This document shows positions 55,812-64,000 of a DNA stretch of 64,000 nucleotides, piece after piece; positions within the stretch are counted from its first letter, which is position 1; the number at the start of each line of letters is the position of its first letter. The notes under the pieces were generated by a model. It saw only the letters and a program-made list of their open reading frames with translations, was not told the DNA's origin and did no database searches. The stretch is from assembly GCF_000024965.1 (NCBI RefSeq), contig NC_013530.1, positions 1,426,001-1,490,000 of the forward strand, read 5' to 3'. The stretch is from Xylanimonas cellulosilytica DSM 15894. Lineage in GTDB: Bacteria; Actinomycetota; Actinomycetes; Actinomycetales; Cellulomonadaceae. The position numbers were made by a program, and so were the translations under genes.

Positions 55812-57247
55812 CTGCACCAACTGAGCAGCGCACCGACAAGCCGAGTGACGACGAGATCATCGCCTCGATCGGCTCCTACGAGTACGGCTGGCACGACTCC
55901 GACATCGCCGGTGCCACGGCACAGCGCGGTCTCTCGGAGGCGGTCGTGCGCAACATCTCGGCGCTGAAGAACGAGCCCGAGTGGATGCTCAACCAGCGAC
56001 TCAAGGCGCTGCGCCTGTTCGGCAAGAAGCCCATGCCCAGCTGGGGCGCGGACCTGTCGGGCATCGACTTCGACAACATCAAGTACTTCGTGCGGTCCAC
56101 GGAGAAGCAGGCCTCCTCGTGGGAGGAGCTGCCCGAGGACATCAAGGTGACGTACGACCGCCTCGGCATCCCCGAGGCGGAGAAGCAGCGCCTCGTCGCG
56201 GGCGTCGCCGCACAGTACGAGTCCGAGGTCGTCTACCACCAGATCCGCGAGGACCTGGAGGAGCAGGGCGTCATCTTCGTCGACACCGACACGGGCCTGC
56301 GCGACTACCCGGAGCTCTTCCAGGAGTACTTCGGCACCGTGATCCCGTCCGGCGACAACAAGTTCGCCGCGCTGAACTCGGCCGTCTGGTCGGGCGGTTC
56401 GTTCGTGTACGTGCCGCCGGGCGTGCACGTCGAGATCCCGCTGCAGGCCTACTTCCGCATCAACACGGAGAACATGGGCCAGTTCGAGCGGACGCTGATC
56501 ATCGCCGACGAGGGCTCGTACGTGCACTACGTCGAGGGCTGCACCGCTCCGATCTACAGCTCGGACTCGCTGCACTCCGCCGTCGTCGAGATCATCGTCA
56601 AGAAGAACGCCCGCGTGCGGTACACGACCATCCAGAACTGGTCGAACAACGTGTACAACCTGGTGACCAAGCGCGCCACGGCCGCCGAGGGCGCCACCAT
56701 GGAGTGGGTCGACGGCAACATCGGCTCCAAGGTGACGATGAAGTACCCGGCGATCTACCTGCTGGGCGAGCACGCCAAGGGCGAGACGCTGTCGATCGCG
56801 TTCGCCGGCGAGGGCCAGCACCAGGACGCCGGCTCGAAGATGGTGCACGCCGCGCCGAACACGTCGTCGTCGATCATCTCCAAGTCGGTGGCGCGCGGCG
56901 GTGGGCGCACCTCCTACCGCGGCCTGGTGCAGATCCTCGAGGGGGCCTCGCACTCCGCGTCCAACGTGCTGTGCGACGCGCTGCTCGTCGACCAGATCTC
57001 GCGGTCCGACACCTACCCGTACGTGGACGTCCGCGAGGACGACGTGTCGATGGGCCACGAGGCCACCGTGTCCCGCGTGAGCGAGGACCAGCTGTTCTAC
57101 CTGATGTCCCGAGGCATGCCCGAGACCGAGGCCATGGCCATGATCGTGCGCGGGTTCGTCGAGCCCATCGCCCGCGAGCTGCCCATGGAGTACGCCCTCG
57201 AGCTGAACCGCCTCATCGAGCTGCAGATGGAAGGGTCCGTCGGCTGA
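55808..57247 (+). CDS. sufB: Fe-S cluster assembly protein SufB
   Basis: 479 residues, scaffold of the SufBC2D complex. Family landmarks: [74 protein letters not shown] (the core Cys) and [13 protein letters not shown]. No intein, unlike mycobacterial SufB. Coupled to sufR. Confidence 0.97.
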   Translation: MTAPTEQRTDKPSDDEIIASIGSYEYGWHDSDIAGATAQRGLSEAVVRNISALKNEPEWMLNQRLKALRLFGKKPMPSWGADLSGIDFDNIKYFVRSTEKQASSWEELPEDIKVTYDRLGIPEAEKQRLVAGVAAQYESEVVYHQIREDLEEQGVIFVDTDTGLRDYPELFQEYFGTVIPSGDNKFAALNSAVWSGGSFVYVPPGVHVEIPLQAYFRINTENMGQFERTLIIADEGSYVHYVEGCTAPIYSSDSLHSAVVEIIVKKNARVRYTTIQNWSNNVYNLVTKRATAAEGATMEWVDGNIGSKVTMKYPAIYLLGEHAKGETLSIAFAGEGQHQDAGSKMVHAAPNTSSSIISKSVARGGGRTSYRGLVQILEGASHSASNVLCDALLVDQISRSDTYPYVDVREDDVSMGHEATVSRVSEDQLFYLMSRGMPETEAMAMIVRGFVEPIARELPMEYALELNRLIELQMEGSVG

Positions 57248-57248
57248 C

Positions 57249-58444
57249 ATGTCGTTGACTACCGATCACTCTCGCGCCGTCGCCGACGGCGCCCACACGC
57301 ACGGCGTCGTCGTCCCCGTCGGGTCACGTGCCGAGCGCCTCACCTCGTTCGACCTCGCCGACATCCCCGTGCCCACCGGGCGCGAGGAGGAGTGGCGCTT
57401 CAGCCCTGTCGCGCGCCTCCAGCCGCTGTTCGCGGCCGACCTGGGCGAGTCCGGCGTGCGCGTCGACGTCGTCCCGGCGCCCGAGGTCAAGGTCGAGACC
57501 GTCGGCCGCGACGACGCGCGGCTCGGGACGGCCGGCAAGCCCGGCGACCGCACCGCCGTCACCGCGTGGAACGCGTTCGAGCAGGCCACCGTCGTGACGA
57601 TCCCGGCCGAGGCCGTGGCCACCGACGTCACCGCCGTCCGGATCACCGGCGCGTCGAAGGACGCCAGCGTCGCGCACCTGCTCATCCACGCGGAGCGGTT
57701 CAGCGAGGCCGTCGTCGTCGTCGACCACGTCGGGGACGCCACGCTCAACGAGACCGTCGAGATCGTCGTCGACGAGGGCGCGCACCTGACCGTCGTCTCC
57801 GTCCAGGACTGGGCCGACGGCGCCGTGCACGCCTCCTCGCACCGTTCCACGATCGCCCGCGACGGCCGCCTCAAGCACGTCGTCGTCACCTTCGGCGGCG
57901 ACGTCGTCCGCATCACCCCGGACGCCACGTTCACGGGCGAGGGCGCCGAGGTCGAGATGGACGGGCTGTACTTCGCCGACACCGACCAGCACCAGGAGCA
58001 CCGCCTCTTCGTGGACCACGCGCAGCCCCGCTGCAAGTCCCGCGTGACCTACAAGGGCGCGCTGCAGGGCGTCGGCGCCCACACCGTGTGGGTGGGTGAC
58101 GTGCTCATCCAGGCCGCGGCCGAGGGCACCGACACCTACGAGCTCAACCGCAACCTCGTGCTCACCGACGGCGCCCGCGCCGACTCCGTGCCCAACCTCG
58201 AGATCGAGACGGGCGAGATCGAGGGCGCCGGCCACGCCTCCGCCACCGGCCGGTTCGACGACGAGCAGCTCTTCTACCTCATGTCGCGCGGCATCCACGA
58301 GACCGCCGCACGGCGCCTCGTCGTGCGCGGCTTCTTCGCCGAGCTCATCGAGCAGATCGGCGTCCCCGCCGTGCAGGACCGCCTGCTCGCCTCCATCGAG
58401 GCCGAGCTGGAGAAGTCGATGTCCGTCATCACCGGCGAGGCCTG

Positions 58445-58445
<1 letters not shown>
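57249..58445 (+). CDS. sufD: Fe-S cluster assembly protein SufD
   Basis: 398 residues, the paralogue that pairs with SufB in SufBC2D. Seen: PVPTGREEEWRFSPVARL near the N-terminus, HRLFVDHAQPRCKSRVTYKGAL and the C-terminal [29 protein letters not shown]. The conserved His in the cluster-forming interface lies in VDHAQPRC. One base separates it from sufB. Confidence 0.96.
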
Positions 58446-60927
<2,482 letters not shown>

Positions 60928-60953
60928 TTCATGAGTTCGGGGATCGGAGGACG

Positions 60954-61421
60954 ATGAGCGCGCTCGAGCAGATGTATCAGCAGGTCATCCTGGACCACGC
61001 GAAGCGCCCGCACGGCCGGGGCCTCGTGCCCGCCGCCGCCGGGGCGGCGTCGGGGGAGTCGCACCAGGTCAACCCCACCTGCGGCGACGAGGTGACCCTG
61101 CGCGTCGCCGTCGCCGACGGCGTCGTCACGGGCGTCTCGTGGGAGGGGCAGGGCTGCTCGATCTCGCAGGCGTCCACGTCCGTGATGACCGAGCTGGTCA
61201 CCGGGCAGCCCTTGGCCGAGGTCGCGCACCTCGACGAGGTGTTCCACGCCCTCATGTCCTCGCGAGGCAAGGGCCTCGACTCCGAGGACGACGAAGACCT
61301 GCTCGGGGACGCGACCGCGTTCACCGGCACCTCGCAGTACCCCGCCCGTATCAAGTGCGCGCTGCTCGGCTGGGCCGCGCTCAAGGACTCGCTGGCGCGT
61401 TCGGGCGCGCTGGCCTCGTGA
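60954..61421 (+). CDS. sufU: SufU-type sulfur acceptor / scaffold
   Basis: 155 residues. Zn-binding U-type protein that receives sulfur from SufS. Ligands Cys43 and Asp45 (NPTCGDEV), Cys68 (GQGCSIS) and Cys135 (RIKCALL), plus the insertion typical of SufU over IscU. GGAGG 4-8 nt before the ATG at 60954. Twenty-six bases after sufS. Confidence 0.95.
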   Translation: MSALEQMYQQVILDHAKRPHGRGLVPAAAGAASGESHQVNPTCGDEVTLRVAVADGVVTGVSWEGQGCSISQASTSVMTELVTGQPLAEVAHLDEVFHALMSSRGKGLDSEDDEDLLGDATAFTGTSQYPARIKCALLGWAALKDSLARSGALAS

Positions 61422-61435
61422 AGGAGACTGCTGCC

Positions 61436-61771
61436 ATGACCGACTCCGTGGTGACACCGAGCCCCACCACCGTCGCCGACGTCGAAGAAGCGCTGCGCGA
61501 CGTCATCGACCCCGAGCTGGGCATCAACGTCGTCGACCTCGGCCTCGTCTACGGTATCCAGCTCGACCAGAACGGCTACGCGACCATCGACATGACGCTC
61601 ACCTCGGCGGCCTGCCCGCTCACCGACGTCATCGAGGACCAGTCCACGCAGGCGCTCGAAGGGCTCGTGACCGGCATGCACGTCAACTGGGTGTGGATGC
61701 CGCCGTGGGGGCCGGAGAAGATCACGGACGAGGGCCGCGAGCAGCTGCGGATGCTGGGGTTCAACGTCTGA
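61436..61771 (+). CDS. SufT-like DUF59 metal-sulfur cluster protein
   Basis: 111 residues. DUF59/MIP18 signature DPELGINVVDLGLVYGI and TSAACPLTDVIEDQ with Cys60. In actinobacteria this small gene ends the suf operon and helps cluster maturation under iron limitation (shown for M. tuberculosis Rv1466, by memory). AAGGAG lies 10 nt before the ATG. Confidence 0.93.
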   Translation: MTDSVVTPSPTTVADVEEALRDVIDPELGINVVDLGLVYGIQLDQNGYATIDMTLTSAACPLTDVIEDQSTQALEGLVTGMHVNWVWMPPWGPEKITDEGREQLRMLGFNV

Positions 61772-61940
61772 GGTTCTTCTGAAGTTCGAGTCAGGCCGCT
61801 GAACTGCGGAAATGCGGTCTGATCTGCGACATCGTGAACCGGCCTGGTGGCTGCGGCCTCGACATTCGAGCACTCGTAGGGAGGCCGGGAATGGCGGCGA
61901 GATACTGGGGCGGCTGTTGGCCGCGAGTCCCCGGAGCCCC

Positions 61941-61946
61941 TACGCT
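61941..61946 (+). promoter_or_regulatory. -10 box of a leaderless promoter for the exported protein gene
   Basis: TACGCT, 6 nt before ATG 61953. The 181-bp stretch 61772-61952 otherwise contains no gene I can support. Confidence 0.5.
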
Positions 61947-61952
61947 GCCGTC

Positions 61953-62570
61953 ATGTCGATCGCTGCCTTGCCGCCCGCCGTCGTCCGGGCGCGACGGAAG
62001 GTTGCGGTCCTCGTGGTGGTCGGCGCGATGGTCGTCGGCGTCGCGGCCTGGCAGGCGGTCGCTCGCACGGCACGAGTAGGCACGGGGAGCTCCATGTGGA
62101 CTCCGACGACGGTTCTGTCGGGCTGCGCGAGCGCACTGGGCGACGCCGGCGAAGCCTTCACGGTGTTCGCGCAGGGGCAGACGATCCATGTCGTGCAGTC
62201 GGTGCTCAACACGTCGCGCATCCCCGTTGTCCTCACCGGCGGAGGCGGCGACGCCCTCTCGGTCGTCTTCGAGACGGAGCTCGACTCCCCGGGGTCGGTC
62301 GACGACTGGACCGGCACGGAGGACACCCTCAGCCGCGTCGCGGTGCCGCCTGGCCGCGAGGCCATCGCTCACGTCACCTGGCCGGCGGACGCGTTCCAGG
62401 GTTCCTCCGGCGTCACCTACGGCATCCACGTCGTCCCGATCACGGTGAGCGCGCTCGGTGTGTCCCGCGCCGTCAAGGTCCCGCTTCAGGGGACCGTGCT
62501 GGTCATGCCCAGCGTGGAGGCGGGCACCGACGCCTTCCGCGACCAGCTCGCGTCGGTCTGCGGCCCCTAA
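61953..62570 (+). CDS. Single-pass exported protein of unknown function
   Basis: 205 residues. One N-terminal membrane helix or signal anchor (VAVLVVVGAMVVGVAAWQAV) followed by an extracytoplasmic beta-rich domain with two cysteines (SGCASAL and the C-terminal VCGP) that could form a disulfide. I do not recognise a family. ATG chosen by the -10 box upstream; a longer start at 61812 lacks support. Confidence 0.65.
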   Translation: MSIAALPPAVVRARRKVAVLVVVGAMVVGVAAWQAVARTARVGTGSSMWTPTTVLSGCASALGDAGEAFTVFAQGQTIHVVQSVLNTSRIPVVLTGGGGDALSVVFETELDSPGSVDDWTGTEDTLSRVAVPPGREAIAHVTWPADAFQGSSGVTYGIHVVPITVSALGVSRAVKVPLQGTVLVMPSVEAGTDAFRDQLASVCGP

Positions 62571-62693
62571 GCGCGAGCAGGAACGAGTCCCGTGGGGATG
62601 CCCGCGATGCGGGTGATCGAGCGTTCCCTCGCACCGGGCAGCGCTCGTCTCGGCGGGGCGGTGTTCCTCGCCTACCAGTTGCTCGTCGAGCGC

Positions 62694-63563
62694 TCATGAG
62701 TACCCGAGCTCTTCGGTCTCGCGAGAGAGCTCGTCAGCGATGGCTAGGCGGAGAACCGTGTCATCGACCTCGGCGAGTAGGTCGTTGGTGAGGGCGGCAA
62801 GCGCAGGACCAACCGTCGGGTCGCCCGCGGCGGCTGCGGTCGCGAGCGCGGGGAACGTCGCTGTCGGCGTCGTCGCATGCTTGCGGTACAGCGCGAGAGC
62901 CTCGATGGATGCGGAGGCTGCGTGGACCTCGACGGCGTGGAGCTCGAACCCGACCGCCAGGTCGACAGTCTCGACGGCGGCCAGGAGTCGGTATGCGTCG
63001 AGCGCGTCCTTCTCCTTGACGCGTGTCGGTCCCTGTTCGAGCCGCTCGCCGAGCTTGATGGCCTTGGCGGTGAGGAGTGCAGCGGGGCCGGCGACGCGCA
63101 GCGTGGCAGAGCGCGTGTCGGCCGGGTCGAGCGCGGCGATGGTGACCTGCGCGTTGTCGATGAGCGCGGGCTCGAGGCCGTGTGCGATGCGGGCGGTCAG
63201 CTTCTCGTGGGGTGCAATGCGCGCCGCCCGGGCGCTGGAACTGGTGGTGCCGGCCTGGTGCGGGACGACCATGAGGTCGACGGCGACGTCGCTGCTGGCG
63301 ACCCAGTGGCCGGGGTTGGGGCCCGGGACGAACCCGGCGGTGCGCAGGGTGTGGCCGATCTCGGGGTTCTCGGCGAGCCGGGCGGTGTTGATCGCGAGGT
63401 CGCCGTCGGTCGTCATCGGTGGCACCTGGAGGTCGGCGCTGCCGGTGTGGTGGTAGACGGCCTGCGCGCCGACCAGGACGAGGCTGTCGAGGTGGTCTGC
63501 GAGTGCTTCGAGGGCGTCGAGCAGGGTGCGGCGTGCGGCGATGTACTCAGGCGCGAAGCCCAT
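62694..63563 (-). CDS. AbiEii-like nucleotidyltransferase-fold protein
   Basis: 289 residues. The N-terminal part has the nucleotidyltransferase layout: VLVGAQAVYHHTG, then Asp53-x-Asp55 (TTDGDLAI) and a third acidic residue, Asp96 (VAVDLMVV). The GGxA/GAQA...DxD order is that of AbiEii/MNT-type toxins and related proteins. The C-terminal half is helical. Start ATG 63563 overlaps the upstream gene by 17 bases. As a toxin it would modify tRNA or another target by NTP transfer; that is inference. Confidence 0.65.
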   Translation of the reverse strand: MGFAPEYIAARRTLLDALEALADHLDSLVLVGAQAVYHHTGSADLQVPPMTTDGDLAINTARLAENPEIGHTLRTAGFVPGPNPGHWVASSDVAVDLMVVPHQAGTTSSSARAARIAPHEKLTARIAHGLEPALIDNAQVTIAALDPADTRSATLRVAGPAALLTAKAIKLGERLEQGPTRVKEKDALDAYRLLAAVETVDLAVGFELHAVEVHAASASIEALALYRKHATTPTATFPALATAAAAGDPTVGPALAALTNDLLAEVDDTVLRLAIADELSRETEELGYS

Positions 63564-64000
63564 TGGTGTCCTCCCAGGAACGGTTCGTCACGCTCAAGGT
63601 GTTCATGAGCTGCTCGGCCTCCGCGTCGGACCGCCCGGGGAGCGTGAGCAGGTCTGCGAGGACGAGGGTGGCAGGTGCTACTGACACGCCGTCGTCGGAA
63701 AGGATGTCGGGGTCTTGCGGGGCTGCGATGACGACGTTCGCCGTAGACGCGGTCGCGGGGATCAGCCCGAGGTCGGCCGCCAGCGACGTCGGGGTCGGCG
63801 TGTAGACCGCGAGGAGCGTGAGCGGCACGACGGGCACGACGCCGTCGGGTAGGAGCGTGCGTGCCGCGGCCGATCCGGTGAGCGCGACGAGAGGGGTCGA
63901 GGTGAGGCGCTGGAGGGTCCGGGACAGGCCGCGAGGGGCGATGAAGAACTCCGCGCCGCGGTTGGATGTCGTGAACCCGTAGTCGGCAACCCATCGGCGC
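63547..64000 (-). CDS. AbiEi-like antitoxin/regulator, C-terminal part (cut by window edge)
   Basis: About 150 residues are visible; the reading frame stays open to the window end, so the N-terminus (where a winged helix would be) is outside. The visible part has APRGLSRTLQRLTSTPLVALTGSAAARTLLP and ANVVIAAPQDPDILSDDG, a pattern I associate with regulators paired with AbiEii-like transferases. The 17-base overlap with the transferase gene supports a two-gene module. Not confirmed by any search. Confidence 0.5.
   Translation of the reverse strand, partial: RRWVADYGFTTSNRGAEFFIAPRGLSRTLQRLTSTPLVALTGSAAARTLLPDGVVPVVPLTLLAVYTPTPTSLAADLGLIPATASTANVVIAAPQDPDILSDDGVSVAPATLVLADLLTLPGRSDAEAEQLMNTLSVTNRSWEDTNGLRA

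Noticed and set aside
55808-57247. Intein in SufB as in mycobacteria
   Set aside because: The protein is 479 residues and continuous with all family motifs; no intein block is present.
62592-62699. Tiny open frame of 30-36 codons ending LAYQLLVERS
   Set aside because: No ribosome site, no recognisable homology, and its stop lies within the end of the opposite-strand transferase gene. Could be a remnant, but not supportable.

Overview
The window is one continuous stretch of chromosome from a high-GC Gram-positive bacterium. Strong GC bias at third codon positions, frequent GTG/TTG starts, many apparently leaderless genes, the PriA-type isomerase, TlyA, SteA/MctB, SufR and SARP-type proteins all point to Actinomycetota. 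The 16S rRNA reads like Micrococcales near Promicromonosporaceae/Cellulomonadaceae; this is recognition by eye, not a database result. No prophage, insertion sequence, CRISPR array or tRNA gene was seen.

Layout from left to right. 1-1.5 kb: the end of a histidine/tryptophan isomerase gene (priA) and an SseB-family gene. 1.5-3.4 kb: a leftward three-gene unit (DUF1844 protein, membrane coiled-coil protein, lipoprotein serine protease). 3.5-10.9 kb: translation genes infC-rpmI-rplT, a TrmH-type RNA methyltransferase, an RNA 2',3'-cyclic phosphodiesterase and pheS-pheT, closed by a strong bidirectional terminator. 11-14.4 kb: metabolic genes (GH43 glycosidase, LLM-class oxidoreductase, quinone oxidoreductase, deazaflavin-dependent enzyme). 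14.5-22.1 kb: a complete arginine operon argC-J-B-D-F-R-H whose promoter overlaps a probable ArgR site. 22.2-24.9 kb: a P-loop kinase, mpg and tyrS. 24.9-30.7 kb: an rrn operon (two promoters, 16S, 23S, 5S, terminator).

30.8-45.8 kb follows the order I recall for M. tuberculosis Rv1691-Rv1700: a TPR protein (here carrying a very large Arg/Asp/Gly repeat insertion), a HAD phosphatase, a small protein, tlyA, NAD kinase, recN, steA, an mctB/steB-like gene, then a MraY-like protein and MurJ, pyrG and a NUDIX hydrolase. 45.9-55 kb: a GNAT protein, a large SARP/BTAD regulator, two ABC-2 exporters and heme A synthase. 55-61.8 kb: a full SUF iron-sulfur operon (sufR-sufB-sufD-Rieske-sufC-sufS-sufU-sufT-like). 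61.9-64 kb: an exported protein and a leftward pair resembling an AbiEi/AbiEii-type antitoxin-nucleotidyltransferase module, cut by the window edge.

Most genes form tightly coupled operons with 1-4 base stop/start overlaps. The most unusual items are: (i) the repeat-rich protein at 30834-33200; (ii) a hairpin-forming interspersed repeat translated in frame as the tail of ArgB and the head of SufS; (iii) four helically phased TGACAG repeats before a drug-exporter-like ABC operon, next to a SARP gene; (iv) a CAAC-N6-GTTC element wrapped around the sufR -10 box.
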